64,000 bases of DNA. It comes from Lepiota brunneoincarnata. Its lineage: Eukaryota > Basidiomycota > Agaricomycetes > Agaricales > Agaricaceae. Below are positions 1 through 11,890 of this stretch, one piece after another. The stretch lies in assembly GCA_023014365.1 (NCBI GenBank), contig JAEBUN010000002.1, positions 2,418,001 through 2,482,000 of the forward strand. Direction: 5' to 3'. The notes under the pieces were generated by a model. It saw only the letters and a list, made by a program, of their open reading frames with translations, did not search any database and had not been told where the DNA came from. The translations under genes and the position numbers were made by a program. Every line of letters begins with the position of its first letter. Positions within the stretch are counted from its first letter, which is position 1.

Positions 1-84
1 GGAAGAGGACGAGGTGGCTACCGAGGAGGGTACAGGGCAGGCTACCGAGGATATAGTCCATACGGTAGAGGGCGTGGGAGGTGA
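1..84 (+). CDS. RGG/RGY-box RNA-binding protein, C-terminal end only
   Basis: The first 84 bases read in frame 1 as a Gly-Arg-Tyr-rich tail (repeats of GRG, GGYR, GYR, ending GRGRGR) followed by TGA at 82-84. Such RGG tails are typical of RNA-binding and nucleolar proteins (Nop1/Gar1, LSM14/Scd6 and hnRNP-like families) and are usual targets of arginine methylation. The rest of the gene lies left of the window, so the family cannot be named. A GTGAGT motif at 81-86 overlaps the stop and could instead be a splice donor, in which case the protein would continue in a later exon; nothing clearly coding follows before 361, so the stop is preferred. Confidence 0.55.
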   Translation, partial: GRGRGGYRGGYRAGYRGYSPYGRGRGR

Positions 85-360
85 GTCTGCTGCCGTGGTT
101 GTTTGTCCCATTCAAAGACTGATCTGGTTGAAAGGGGGAGAGGGCGTGGGTTCTAAGAAGAAACACAAAAGTTGGGGTTGCCCATCTTGCGTTTTTATTT
201 GCGCAATCTCTACTTTATTCTGCTAGTTGTATGATACCATTAGAAATACGTTGTAATACGTTTGAATATCTGGCGTTGTTTGCTCCTGTTTGTGGTTTCC
301 TCCCTGCTTCCAACTCTTTTTTTTTTTGGTTTTTCTCAAATCTACCATATACTCGTCCAA

Positions 361-879
361 ATGCTCGCTCTATGGCGGGGTGCTGCCCGCCTCTTCGCCA
401 CGTCGGCTCCACGGGCTGAACAGACCGCGTACCCATTTTCTAAGACTGCCCTCCTTCCCCCACCTCCAACTGCTGCGCCCCCACCTCGTGCCAATGTAGG
501 CAAAGGCCTCATGGAGTACCTCCACAGAACAATCCCAACACCCGAAAAACAGCAAATGCTCACAGAGCTTTTCTCGCGCCACTCACCGAACCGACTCATG
601 CCCGGGTCCGTCGTCGCCGTGACGCTTGACCACGCACCCATGAGTTTCACAGGCGTCCTGATATCGATACGGCGGCGTGGGGTAGATACATCGTTTGTGC
701 TGCGGAACATTGTGCAGCGGACGGGAGTGGAGATGCAATTTTTTGTCAACTCGCCGCATTTGAAGCAGATTAAGCTGGTGCGGAAGCCACCCAAGGGGCG
801 GATGCGGAGGGCCAAGCTCTTCTACCTGCGGACATCGCCAGACAAGATGAGTATGCTGGCTGGTGGAGGGGGTAACTGA
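361..879 (+). CDS. Mitochondrial large-subunit ribosomal protein bL19m
   Basis: Single-exon ORF of 172 residues. The N-terminus (MLALWRGAARLFATSAPR) is Arg/Ala/Ser-rich and lacks acidic residues, as expected of a mitochondrial presequence; a Pro/Ala linker follows. The body matches the bacterial L19 fold: the GSVVAVTLDHAP strand, a GVLISIRRRGVDTSFVLRN segment and a basic C-terminus (KLVRKPPKGRMRRAKLFYLR) that contacts 23S-type rRNA. bL19 sits at the subunit interface of the mitoribosome. The reading frame is open further upstream to 262, but that stretch is hydrophobic and T-rich and looks like 5' leader, so ATG 361 is chosen. It is the yeast IMG1 / human MRPL19 family by inference from these motifs. 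The next gene starts about 90 bp downstream on the same strand. Confidence 0.85.
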   Translation: MLALWRGAARLFATSAPRAEQTAYPFSKTALLPPPPTAAPPPRANVGKGLMEYLHRTIPTPEKQQMLTELFSRHSPNRLMPGSVVAVTLDHAPMSFTGVLISIRRRGVDTSFVLRNIVQRTGVEMQFFVNSPHLKQIKLVRKPPKGRMRRAKLFYLRTSPDKMSMLAGGGGN

Positions 880-970
880 CATGTGGAGGAGTGCCGGAAA
901 AGGCAACTGGTGACTTGTAACATTACCTTTAGCTTATTACACTTTGAGCTTGTCCTCCTCCAACATATAC

Positions 971-2900
971 ATGCCTCCCTCTTATCCTCGCCCTCTCCGT
1001 GCCCTTTCTCTCGGCTCTCGCAGAGCTGCCTCCCCAGGGCCCCCTTCGCCTACCTTTTCCGATGCCACCAACGCCTCTGCATTCAATTTTGGGGCCAACG
1101 GTCCCTCCAAAATCATTACTCGCACAAACCTCAAGACCAGTCTCCAGGCCTACGAGGACGTAAGCTTCTTGGGTTGAGAATAAGGAAATTGATGCATATC
1201 GCTTCGTAGCTTATGAGTACCTCGGCTGCTTATCGTTCCGCTCTCCTCGCAATGTCAAAAGCTACAGCGGCCTTCGCAGACGCAATGGAGCGATGCAGTG
1301 GGTAAGGCTCCTGCCAAATTATTACGACTCATCCGCTCGACCAACTACGTCTACCCATACAGATTAAAGGGGCCCTCCTACGAAGCAGGTACTCGTCTCC
1401 AAGCTGCCGCTGGCGTGCACCATTTGATCGGCAATCTCTGGCATGTTCTCGTACGCCCCGCTATCCCTCCTTGCCTTTTTTCACAACACTTGACATTCAT
1501 TCAGGCAGAAACCCTCGACAAGAAGTTTGAGAAACCTCTTCGGCAACATTTGGATACCTACAAAACCATCGTCAATGTATGTACCCTATGGTATCAATAC
1601 CCCACCTGTTTGCCTCGTGGCTCATCCTTCTCTCTCGCAAGGAACGCTCTGCTTCTTATGAGCGCGCACTTCGAGAAAAGAGTCAGGTCATCCGGGAAAC
1701 GGAGAGTCGCAATCTGAATCGCAAGGAGCGCAGTGAGTTGTCAAAGTTGTGGTGGAGTGGAGTTACTCTTTCTCACATTTGATTATATATATATAGATCT
1801 TCAAAGCTTCAGAGAAGCACTCGCAGTGCTACAACGACAGGTGGACGACCTCGACGAACTGAAGGCCTCGCACTACCAAGAGATCCTCGAACATGAAGAA
1901 GAAGTTTGGGACGTGGTACAGAACAAGGTCCGCTTCCTCATTCCCTTGATGTTCGCTTCCATTCACCATAGCTCCTCACGTTCAGGTTTGCGTAGTCGTA
2001 CGCTCCACGATGGATGTATTCGACCGGTTCACAGCGAAAGCGTGTGTTGTCAACCCAATCTCTTCCCAATCCTCCAGCTGACAACGGGCACTGGATAGGT
2101 CCGACCCTATCATCGAACCCATGTTGCAATCTGTTCCAGATCCCTTCGACGCCTATGGCCCTCCCCAATCCGAAGATCAGATATTCAGCATCTTGGCACC
2201 TCTCTCCATCATGACGAAACCAGCGTCATCATCTTCTACTCCAAGTCCCTTGACCGGCACTCCGGAACACGATACGACCGAATCCCTCCCTTCAAGTCTG
2301 GGCAGCAAAAAGACAGCCTCATGGCTACCCACAAGCACGACCATCAATGGTGGCAGCATCCTGCCAACAGAAGCAACCGCTTGGGCAGATACACACTCCG
2401 CCTCGCCTTCACTGCCCCCCCCTCGCTCTGTTTCTCCTCCACATAATCCCCCGCAAAATCGAAGATATTCAGTGCCCTCTGGTACATCACAACGCAAAAC
2501 GGAGTCGAAGCTTCGGTCTGTCTTGTCTGTTATTGATGAGGCCCGCTCAGCGCGGCACGAGGCATCCACTACTGGGAGTCCCAGTGTGGAGGATAACGGA
2601 GCTTATAAAAACCATACCATACCATTGCCAGAAAATTTCAATGGCGCAACACTGCCCTCGCCAACTCACGCAATGGCAGATACCGGAGATGCTGAACCTG
2701 AGCCAGTGCCAGGGCACGCTGACTACGCTTGGTCCTTTACGTACGGTCAATCCCCGTACGAACACGAAAACAATAGTGATTCGACCACTCCGCGAAATTC
2801 CATGTTTACCTCACCTGCACCAACTCTCACAGACACTCCTTCCAACAACGGCAGCAATGATCGTCAAGATTCAGATAATCAGCTACGTACAAGTATATGA
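971..2900 (+). CDS. BAR/I-BAR-domain protein, IVY1-like (8 exons)
   Basis: Read as exons 971-1159, 1210-1301, 1363-1450, 1505-1576, 1642-1732, 1797-1927, 1986-2041 and 2099-2900, all joining in phase to give 506 residues. Introns are 49-65 nt; the intron at 1928 starts GTCCGC, a weak donor. Residues about 50-270 are a long, helical, heptad-rich region (KTSLQAYEDLMSTSAAYR, HLDTYKTIVNERSASYERA, LAVLQRQVDDLDELKASHY) like the inverse-BAR domain of yeast Ivy1, a vacuolar-membrane protein that binds Ypt7 and Vps33. The C-terminal 230 residues are Ser/Thr/Pro-rich and probably disordered. Membrane-curvature binding is inferred from the domain; the IVY1 link is by general resemblance, and another BAR family is possible. 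Confidence 0.7.
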
Positions 2901-3101
2901 TCTACCTACCTTTTGTGGTTATCTATATATCTATGTATCACGTTTCGATTATGGACCCTACAGGCCCCTTGTTTTTCTGCGCCCACCCCTCAATTTCCCC
3001 ACCCACCCATCTGGTCCTATTGCACACACATTTACCAGTTAGGCACGCGAATATAATTATTACCTCCAATTCCTCTTCCTTTATTACTCTCGGTTTCAGC
3101 C

Positions 3102-6100
3102 TCATGTCCCACTCGTGTCGGTGCATGTCCGTGAGCGGAGTCCATATTGGCATAGCGTCTCTTCGCTGACAGCGGCTGGGCTCTTGAATAGAAGATCGGC
3201 CCCAGCACTCGTCTTCGGGAACGCAATCACATCGCGAATTGATTGCGTGTTGCACAAAATAGCCATCAAGCGATCAAATCCTGTGTGAGCCGAGAAGGAT
3301 CCAGTAAGGAGAAACAGAGTGTCAATGCAATTTGGGGTTGGGAAAAAGGAAGATAGCGAGAGAATTCGAGGGTGAATCGAATAAAAGATGGATCAAATAA
3401 ATTATCAGCGAACACATTAAGAGGTGGTGACTGTTGCCTTACCAAGTGCGATACCCCCATGAGGCGGGGCGCCACATTGCAAGGCGTGTAAGAGGTGATC
3501 GAATGGGGCCTTTTCTCGGTCGTCCAACTGGAAGGACGATACATGTGTGAGTGCAAACTAGTACAGAAACAAGGTTCGAGGGAAATGATAAGTAAGGACT
3601 AGCACCCTCAACTATACAGGGTCACAATGGCAGGCCAACCCGCCAAAGGAAGGGACAATCAGAAGATGGGGGAACGAAAGAACAGGGGTGGCAATGAGGG
3701 CAGCAGGACAAAGGAGATCCAAGTCAACAATATACTCACCTGTAGAACTTGACTAAATATGTACTCCTGCATGGCTGCGTCGTGCACACGAACAGAACCT
3801 CCCCCGATTTCCACCCCGTTTAGCACAAGATCATAGTGTTGCCCGCGAACCTGGATGGTGTGGAACAGCGGAACGAGCGCAAGAAATGATGGAGAAAACA
3901 TATCATTTGATCGAGCACAACACAGCATGGGAGTAAAAAGGTGGATATGAAAAGAAGCCAGCAGTACGCTTCATAACTAGTTGTGATTGAGAAGGCCGGG
4001 ATCACACACACCTGCTCAATATCACCGCGGTACATCGTCTCGATGTCCTGCCACATCGGCGCAGTAAATGGATGATGGGAACTACTCCATCTACCTTTGG
4101 CTAAAAAGTCTTTATCCTCATCGGCACGAGTGAACAACGGGAATTCCGTGATCCATAGGAAATGAGGATCCTTAATGATGGAGAAATCGCCTAGCAGAAG
4201 GCAGACAATGATACCGGTTAATTGGCCCGGTCCGGGCAGTGAGAAACAAACATGCACCCACCACGGGACTGGGCCAATTCAGACAAACGGAGGCGAACTC
4301 GACCCAGGGAAGTTGATCCACCCTGTGGTGTTTGAGAGTTTAGTAAGGAACAAGCCCGAACCAATTGATTAAATTTTAGGGATGAGCGAGACAATTACCT
4401 TTGGTAATCGTGATCTGGTGGAGAGCCAGATATCATCGCCGTATCTTAGCTTGAGCACGGTGTTCATTCGGACGTGATCATCAGCTGTCAGACCTTTTAG
4501 GAACTGGCACCCGAGACCAGAGTCTTTCAACCACGTCTCAGCGGAATTTTGAGAGAAATGAATGTGGCACTGCAGGACGGATAGCCGATCGACTAGTGCA
4601 GGAGTATGATTGAGGAAGAAACATACGGTATCAAATTTATCTCGGCAGGCTTTTGAAGCACGTATGAATTCGGAGTCGGATGACTTTCGAACGAGGATAC
4701 ATTCTAATACTTGCTCATTTGCTTCATAGGCCTTGCGTATATTGGAAGTAAGGTAGGGTGTTATGTTGATTATCTGCATGGGATATCGGGCGAATTAACA
4801 CCGGTAAAACAAGAGGTTGGGGCGGGCTTTTCTTACCTCAAGTCCAAAACGCGTGTCTGGTTTATCGGAGCCATACTAAAACACATGTAAATCCCCAAAA
4901 AGTCAAGATATTTGAAAACACAAATGACCTACACGTGTCATCGCTTCTCGGTAGGTCATCACTCGAAAATGATCGGGAAGGGCAACACCCTCCACTCGTG
5001 ACCAGATTGTCTGGATGAGCGATTCGACGACATCGCGGACTTGGGTGCCCCCAATTCTCCAGACATTGGAGAATTCTGAGTCGGCGGGTTCGGGTTCACC
5101 CCAAGATACGTAGGCCATCTCGAGGTCGACCTGGGTGAATTCTGGCTGCCTGTCTTTGCGTCCATCCTCATCACGGAAACATTTTGCCAATTGGAAATAG
5201 CGATCAACGCCGCCTGACGAGATCAAAAGCTGCTTCGGCTGCTGTGGGGATTGCTGTAATGCATAAAACAAGGGTCTTTCCGTTTCAAGTGCGTCCGTAT
5301 AGGGTGAACTAGCGACGGAAGCGCGGGTTGGGACAAGAAACTCGCGGGCACCTTCGGGGGATGACCTGAGGAGGACGGGAGTCTCGACCTCCAGAAAGCC
5401 TGATTCCAGTGAGGGGTAAGTGACCTCGAGGATATAGACACGAGAGCAAGCGACATGCCTTGATCATGAAGCGTATTCCGAATAAGGTGAGCGACCTGAC
5501 TGCGCTTCTTGATGTTATCGGCCAAAGCGGTTCTTCTCAAGTCCAAATACCGGTATCGGGCTCTCAAGTCCTCGTTCGGCTTTGTACGGGCAGATGTTAA
5601 AGCAAAAATAGCAAGAGAGACAGGCCATACCAAGTTAAATGGGTTTGAAGGGGTGAAAGGCAGTGTGGAGGCTGGGTTTAGAACGGTGAACGTTTCTACT
5701 TGAATATCTATGTCACCGGTGGGACCCTTGAGGACCGGGAATGGTGAGAAAGAGGTTTATAAAAGCGGGTGGACGGGAAGACATACGGGGCGCCTAGCTT
5801 CATGGGGACGAAGGAGGACTGTGCCCTCTACGAGAACTGATGATTCGGTGGGGACATCAGAGAGAGTAGATAATTCGGAAAAACCCTGGGAACGGTTGAC
5901 GAGGAGCTGGGTGGTGCCATACGAGTCCTTGAGGGGGAAGAAGGAGACAAGCTTCCCCCGCCTTAAAGAAGGATGATGAGCTGGCAGAATACGTCGTGGA
6001 GGGTGCGGAGTGGTAGTCACCGTCCGGGAAGGAGCCAGCCAGTGAGGACGACGCGCTGGCCAACATGAGAGGCGTTGAGAGAACCACAGTTGTGAGACCT

Positions 6101-6238
6101 AGGCGGATAAGGAGCTGGAGTAGATGAGCGGGGCGCAGTTGAAGATACGAAAGGAACGAACCGGAATGTGCGCGGGAGTGAATGTATCTGCGGAAAAGAA
6201 ACATGAACGAAAAGAGGAGAGAGAGAGTTGGCTGACAT
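3102..6238 (-). CDS. Mitochondrial aspartyl-tRNA synthetase
   Basis: Multi-exon gene on the minus strand. The N-terminal OB-fold anticodon-binding region is recognisable ([20 protein letters not shown], then [19 protein letters not shown]). The class II core follows: [16 protein letters not shown], the flipping-loop region, motif 2 ([20 protein letters not shown]) and motif 3 (GGIALGFDRLMA, split by an intron near 3,450-3,280). The last exon ends [15 protein letters not shown]... with TGA at 3102-3104. This is the bacterial/mitochondrial AspRS type, which charges mitochondrial tRNA-Asp. The start is uncertain: ATG at 6236-6238 gives an Arg/Ser-rich leader in frame, while ATG at 6204 gives a better-looking presequence ([14 protein letters not shown]) but in another frame. 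It is divergent from the F-box gene starting at 6376, so the two probably share a promoter. Confidence 0.85.
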
Positions 6239-6375
6239 AAGAGCCGATTGGATCTTGCGATATTCAGCGGCGATCAAGAGTCTGTGACTTGAATTGAGCC
6301 GTGCAACATATAAATCTCTCCCCCTCTCCCTCTCTCTCTCCTTCCCCACTCACCCACTTCCTCTCCTCCTCAGCC

Positions 6376-7442
6376 ATGCCTCTTCCACATGAACTCCTCG
6401 ACAACGTCTTTGCAAACCTCTCCACATCCGACCTTCTCGCCGTCACTTGTGCCTGCTCCTCCTTCTACCACATTGCACAGCGTCATCTCTACACCAACAT
6501 TTCCCTTGGTACCACCACAAAGAACCCCCTCATCGTCGTCGTTCTTGCCAAGAACCCTCGACTTGCTCGCTGCGTTCGCTCCTTCCAGATCAGACTCGAG
6601 CCCCGCCCCCCTGTCTTCAAGCCCTTCTACAATGCCCTCGCTACCGCCCTCGCCAACATGACCGGGCTGACCTCCCTTGACCTCTTCATCAGATCCTGCC
6701 CAACCTCCGTTCTGCAAAGTGCCATCCTCAACCCAGACTCTGTCTATCCCCGTCTGCGTCAATTCACCTGCTCTCTTCCCTTTGACGCCAACGTCGTCAG
6801 GTTCCTCTCAAAGACACCCAACCTCGATGCGCTCTCCCTCGACAACATCCCTCCCCCCCAGGACAGACCCCGTGCTCCTTTCATTCCTCCCTCTGTTGTC
6901 CCTCTCCTGACCCAGCTCGCGGGTCCCCAGTATGCCGCCCTGGCCCTTGTTCCGGGTCGGCCTCTCGTCAGCCTTCAGCTTCATGATGGTGACCTGACTG
7001 AGGATGTCGTCGAGACCCTTGCAGACACTACGTCTAACCTCCTCTTCTTCTCCGCAACCACAAGTGCACCACCCCTGCCCATTCTCAAGACCATTAGCCG
7101 TACCATGAGCAAGCTAATGTACTTGCGCTTGATGAGCACTCAAAACTATCTTGACGTTCCCGACAGGGTGAGCTTTTCCCTGTTCATCCCCCTGTATCCA
7201 CCGCAGAAGCACTTACATACGTCCTCTTCCTCTAGACTTTTTTCTTGGAAATCGCAGATGTCCTCTATGACATTCACGATCTAACCGCCTTTGAACTCTG
7301 TGGCATGCACTGGAACTCTTCTAAGCAGCAGATCTCCGAGACTGAAGAGCGGCGTATCTGGACGACACCATACGAAATCAGCTTCCCTGCTCCCACCGAT
7401 TCCACCGAGTTTGATGACCTGGAGCCCTTCTTCGCCTACTAA
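6376..7442 (+). CDS. F-box domain protein
   Basis: Two exons, 6376-7167 and 7236-7442 (67-68 nt intron, GTGAGC...CTCTAG), giving 332 residues. The N-terminus is a textbook F-box: LPHELLDNVFANLSTSDLLA followed by VTCACSSFYHIAQRHLY, the segment that binds Skp1 in SCF ubiquitin ligases. The remainder has leucine-rich-repeat-like pieces (GLTSLDLFIRSCPTS, TPNLDALSLDNIPP, PLVSLQLHDGDLTEDVVETL), typical of the very large, fast-evolving F-box families of agaricomycetes. The substrate cannot be predicted. A polypyrimidine tract (about 6310-6360) precedes the ATG, as is common in fungal leaders. Confidence 0.85.
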
Positions 7443-8873
7443 GCGGCTATGTGTGTCCTTGTGCCAAGGTTTCATTTCAGAATTTTTTAATTCAGAAGCT
7501 CAAGATAATACCCTAGCTTACGATTCTCTCTTATTGCCGTATGCCCACCTTTTCCCCTTGCAAAAGTAGCACATAGATACCAACTCGTGTTTCTCTGTAT
7601 TTAATTACTATTAATGTTTAATGGCTCGGGCGAGCTATCCCCTTGAACCCCCAAACCGCGTGCAGAGCGGGTCCCGAAACGGAGAGCACCAACTGAACAG
7701 AAGTGATTGTTGCAGCCACATCTTCAGTCTCAGATCTTGGTATGCACCCACACGCCCCGCAGTGGCATCACACGGCTCCGCCCAACACCTTTCAATACAC
7801 TCAACAAACCAATCCTGCCGAACCTGAATGGTTCCAGGTTCGTTTTGATAATACATTCAACTTCAACCCTGGTTGCATGATCCATAGCCCCATGATGTTC
7901 GCGTTGGCTAAAATGCTTGTCAGCCAACAAGGGGTGGGATTATTAACGGCTGGTCTCCTGATACCTTTCCATCAAAAGAAGTACAGGAACACCAAGGCCG
8001 CCGAATTTGTTGGCTGATCAATTCATTGTAAGGATTGCTCTCACAGGTGCTCCCCTCCTCCATCCCCAACGGAAGTGGGGATAAAAAAAAACCAATGTTG
8101 CTATGCACACGGGTGACAATGTTCGGTGCGTGAGTAAGTGGGAGGGATTGGGGGGGGGGGGGCTGTGGGGAACGGAGATCAGACAGCAACTCAAAGGCTG
8201 CTAATTCAGTTGCATCGGCGGGGGAACGGTCATGTTGAGGGTCAAATAGCCTTTTTTAAGTTTAGGTACGGTTACCGTGCATCTGTTAACAAGGGGTAAA
8301 CATACGTTAGCTGGTGCTTGTACAGACATATGGTGTTACGTGCACTCGTGGCTGCACCTTTATGTTGGCTCTGAGATCCTGGAATGTCTAATACAGTTTG
8401 TCTGTCTGACATAGGCCACGAGGTTGACAACTTTACGTTGTCCAGGTTATTTCCCAGGGTGGAACAGCCCGGGGACGATGATACATCTCCAACCCACAGG
8501 AGACCATTCTGCATGCAGACTGCGATTTTCACGGTTTGCGACAGGCTTGGGACCTTGGATTCTGGAAGGGCTGATTCCAAGGAAACTTGCTCCCCTGTCC
8601 AAGGTTCTCCCATGTTCTCGGTATGGAGTCTTCCATTTTCGGACGGAGCAAAAAGTATGGAGAATCACGTATTAGGTCCACGAGATGATAGAGTTTATTG
8701 GGAGGGCAGAGCCTTCGCTTGGGCAAGTTTGTCGAGTGCTGATAAGGTGCTTATGCCCTTGGAGATGCGGACTTGTGTCACGCGGTATTAAACGTGTCAC
8801 GATCACATGCCCACTCGTCACCACCACTTGAGAGAGTGTTTTGTTCCTTCTTCTCTTGATTCTTGCACTTGAG
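7443..8873. other. 1.4-kb stretch without a recognisable gene
   Basis: Several short open frames cross this stretch (for example a plus-strand frame from ATG 7743 to 8017, and one ending at 8791), but none has a recognisable domain, good exon structure or convincing composition. It contains an A-run near 8084 and a 13-G run at 8150-8162. It probably holds the 3' end of the F-box transcript and the promoter of the Pol III subunit gene. A short lineage-specific gene cannot be excluded. Confidence 0.5.
8150..8162. repeat. Homopolymer run of 13 G
   Basis: Thirteen consecutive G residues directly followed by CTGTGGGG, in the gene-poor stretch between the F-box gene and the Pol III subunit gene. 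Length is likely unstable or mis-sequenced. Confidence 0.95.
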
Positions 8874-10688
8874 ATGAACAAGCGTCCGCCAAATGACCTT
8901 GAGAGCAGGTTACACAAAGCTATTCTTGCTACTCCCAAAAAGGTGTGAGCTTGTCAGTTGCACAGCCTGAACTCCATTAACATCGGGGGAAATAAATCTT
9001 TAAAAAAACAAGGAAATGATCGCCAAGGACGTTGAGGCCATCATTCCAGATCCGAACGCGAGGGAAAAGGCGCTCAACTTCTTACTCGCAGTGGGTCTTC
9101 TAAAGACACTAGTCGATTCGAACCGGAAAGTATCCTTCAGGGCGGTTACAAAGGGTGAACTTGTCGTGTATGTGGCTACCTATGAAGTCATCGCTAGGCC
9201 CGGAGCCACTAACGATGAGGTCGGATGTCATAACAGGACAAAGGACTTGAATGGAGAAGAGAACCTTGTGTTCAGTCATATCAAGGCTGCAGCCAGCGAA
9301 GGTAATGCTCATCCCTGCGCCCATGATGTCATGGCGCCATTCCATATTTCTAACTCGCTCAAACCCCTTGCTAGGGATATGGATAAAACACCTCAAGACC
9401 AAAACTAATCTCCATCAGACGATTATCGATCGATGCCTCAAGACGTTGACGAAGAAGCGTTTGGTAAAACGTGTGCCGTCTGTGCAGGTATTACACGTCA
9501 TGCATCCTGACTCTTTATCGCGCCATTGATATGAACCTGTCCGCAGTATCCGACGCGGAAAATATACATGCTCGAGGGTCTAGAGCCCTCGATTTCATTA
9601 ACGGGTGGTCCATGGTATACGGATAATGAATTGGACACGGAGTTCATCCAGAAACTCACGGAAGCCTGCTACAAATTGATTCGTGATTTGGTTAGTTGGT
9701 GCTTTGGCGTTATTCACGCCACTCGATCCACCCCCTAATGACCTCTGCAACAGAGTTTCCCCAAGCGCAGGGATGGGGTCGATGACGCATTGTATGCAAT
9801 TTCCAACCCTCCCCAATATCCGACCTGCACATCATATCCGAAGCTCACTAAAGAAAGCCCGCCTGACTGAAACGGAGCTTTCCGTTGAGCATGTGGAGAT
9901 GCTTTTAAATGTCCTTGTTTTGGATGGCAAGATCGAAAAAGTATGGTCACCGCCTAGCCCAGGACAGGTCCTTCTATTAATCATGATTACACCAGCTTCC
10001 TGCCTTCGGGACCTCGCTATGGGACTCTATGGCTGTTGATGAAGACGACTCCATGGCTGAGGAGATCAGGAAGAGGAAAAAGAAGCACAAACTTCAGTCC
10101 GATGACGATGGTGGCCGGAGCAAACTGAAGAAGAAGCGCAAGGCCACGGAACTGGGGGATGGCTCTTCATCCGAAGACGAATCGATCAAGAAAAAGTCAA
10201 ACAGGAAGCAGCGGAGAAAAACGCAACAGGAAGAAGATAGTGACAATTCTGACGCACAACCCAAGGGCAGGAAAGGGAAGAAGAGGAAGAAGAGGAAGAT
10301 TGAAACAGAGTCCGACACACTCAGCGAAACGAGTGATGAGGCGCCAGCGCGAAGGAAGAGGAAAAAGGGGAGAGATTCGCAGTCGTCGGACGAGAGCTCG
10401 TCCGAAGACGAAGATGATCACCGAAGCCAGAAGTCTTCAAGAGCTCTAGAACTCTCGTCCTCGCCGTTCCAGTCGGAATCATATGGAGATCTCGATAGTG
10501 GAGGTGGCACTGTGTACCGTGCCATCAAGGAAGAGCGCCCGTCCCTTGGCTGGTCAGAAGCCCCGTGCACCCTTTGTCCTTCTTTCGACTTCTGCAAAGA
10601 TAGAGGCCCAGCTAACCCGAAGGAGTGTGTTTACTACGGAGAGTGGCTAAATGCTGGTACGCTAAGTGCGATGGAAGACCAGGTTTAG
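8874..10688 (+). CDS. RPC34: RNA polymerase III subunit C34 (RPC6/POLR3F)
   Basis: Exons 8874-8942, 9013-9167, 9237-9301, 9375-9487, 9547-9690, 9754-9791, 9844-9940 and 9996-10688 join in phase to 457 residues. Winged-helix motifs of the Rpc34 family are clear: EMIAKDVEAIIPDPNAREKA, NLVFSHIKAAASEGIWIKHL, TGGPWYTDNELDTEFI and TETELSVEHVEMLLNVLVLD. The C-terminus carries four cysteines (CTLCPSFDFCK...ECVYYGEWL) as in human RPC39, where they bind an iron-sulfur cluster. Rpc34 belongs to the Pol III heterotrimer with C82 and C31 and recruits Brf1/TFIIIB. Odd points: a Lys/Ser/Asp-rich low-complexity insert of about 150 residues (10,040-10,480) lies before the cysteine motif, and the intron at 9792-9843 replaces sequence that also looks coding, so a frameshift is an alternative there. 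Confidence 0.88.
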
Positions 10689-10736
10689 TATTTGCATTTG
10701 CATCATAATGTCACTCCCGGAGGAGCTGGTGTCTAT

Positions 10737-11778
10737 TTATCCACTACTAGTTAGCCGCGGAATAGCTCGTTCAACAAAAGACGCAGCGTCATATCGCTTT
10801 AGCCATTCATGGGGGGCATCGTCATATACGATCCGAGTGCAGCCATCCCCGAGAAATTCGGCTACGACGCCCTCATAGGCATCATCCCCGTCCTCGAGTA
10901 TAAACATTTTAAAGCTCCACCCAACCGGAACTTCACCATCTACTCGGAGAATTTTGTTCTCCACATCGAATTCAACACGTTTGAAATCGAAACCGAGGCC
11001 AATTCCCAGGGCTTTGGTGTATGCTTCTTTCATCGTCCACATCCAAAAGAAACGGCTCAGGTTCTCATCCGCTGACGCGCCCGAGAATATTTGGTGGTGC
11101 TCGCGTGCGGTCAACTGGGTTGGTTACTGTGGGTTATATAGGTGACGGCTCGTGTAAATCCAACCTTACTTGGTCCCCTACTGTTCGTACGAACGACGGA
11201 AATGATTCCTTGCCTGGCACTCGTAGTTTCATGACGTCTATACCAATACTAAATGCCGGTGGATTTCGGCTCCTTGAGGAGAAAGCCATTGCAATCAGAG
11301 CATTGTCGTGGGTGATATTGAATCCCAGGGGAGGATCCAAGAGGGGCGAAACCTGCAAATGCGCTTAGAGGGAACAACCAGAGGGTTACTTTTTAGTCGA
11401 CGAACAACATAAGGCTTTCCTGCTTCTGTAGTGGCGAAGTCCATGGCGCCATGATTCACCCCTTTTTCATGCAGCATCATCCGTCGTAAGAATTGTCCGA
11501 TCAGCGTCCCTTATTGTACTACTTGGGCTGGGAACGTTTGAGCAAGTAAAACGGATCTTACGACATGCGTCTTCACGTCGATAAAACCTCCGGATGCGAG
11601 CCGCTGCTCCTGAATCGAGGTCGTCGATGACCTTGAGCGCGCGTTGATACAGCTGAATGTCAACAAATAACGTGAATATTGGATCTTGCGATAAATCCAT
11701 GAGGAGACTCACGTCCTCTGTGAACAGTGTGGGGTGGTAAAACACTGCCCAGACCTGCATGGAGGAGTCGGATGACAT
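10737..11778 (-). CDS. 4'-phosphopantetheinyl transferase (Lys5/Sfp type)
   Basis: Multi-exon minus-strand gene starting MSSDSSMQVWAVFY and ending RAIPRLTSSG with TAA at 10737-10739. The phosphopantetheinyl transferase signature motifs are present in order: FNITHDNALIAMAF (P2-like), GIDVMKL (the GxDxE-like Mg/CoA motif) and FFWMWTMKEAYTKALGIGLG (the WxxKEAxxKxxG motif that holds the catalytic Glu/Lys). Enzymes of this type move the 4'-phosphopantetheine arm from CoA to carrier proteins, in fungi to Lys2 aminoadipate reductase and to polyketide or peptide synthetases. Total length is within the family range. It is convergent with the Pol III subunit gene (48 bp between stops) and divergent from the Mak32-like gene (112 bp between starts). 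Confidence 0.85.
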
Positions 11779-11890
11779 GGTGTGTGTACAGTGTGTGGTC
11801 TGCACGAGACTACACCGGGTACTGTATGTCTATCTATCATCTGGTGCGGTTATCTTATCTCGCCTGCCACGCCCATTCTAGCATCTACGA

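Noticed and set aside
262..360. Upstream in-frame extension of the L19 ORF
   Set aside because: The stretch is T-rich and codes a hydrophobic Phe-rich string unlike a presequence; ATG 361 gives a standard mitochondrial presequence.
7743..8017. Plus-strand ORF starting MHPHAPQWHHTAPP
   Set aside because: No domain, no supporting exon structure, and in a gene-poor stretch; cannot be told from chance.
8384..8791. Plus-strand ORF upstream of the Pol III subunit
   Set aside because: It needs a non-ATG start or a long leader, overlaps other open frames on the opposite strand and shows no recognisable motif; probably promoter DNA.
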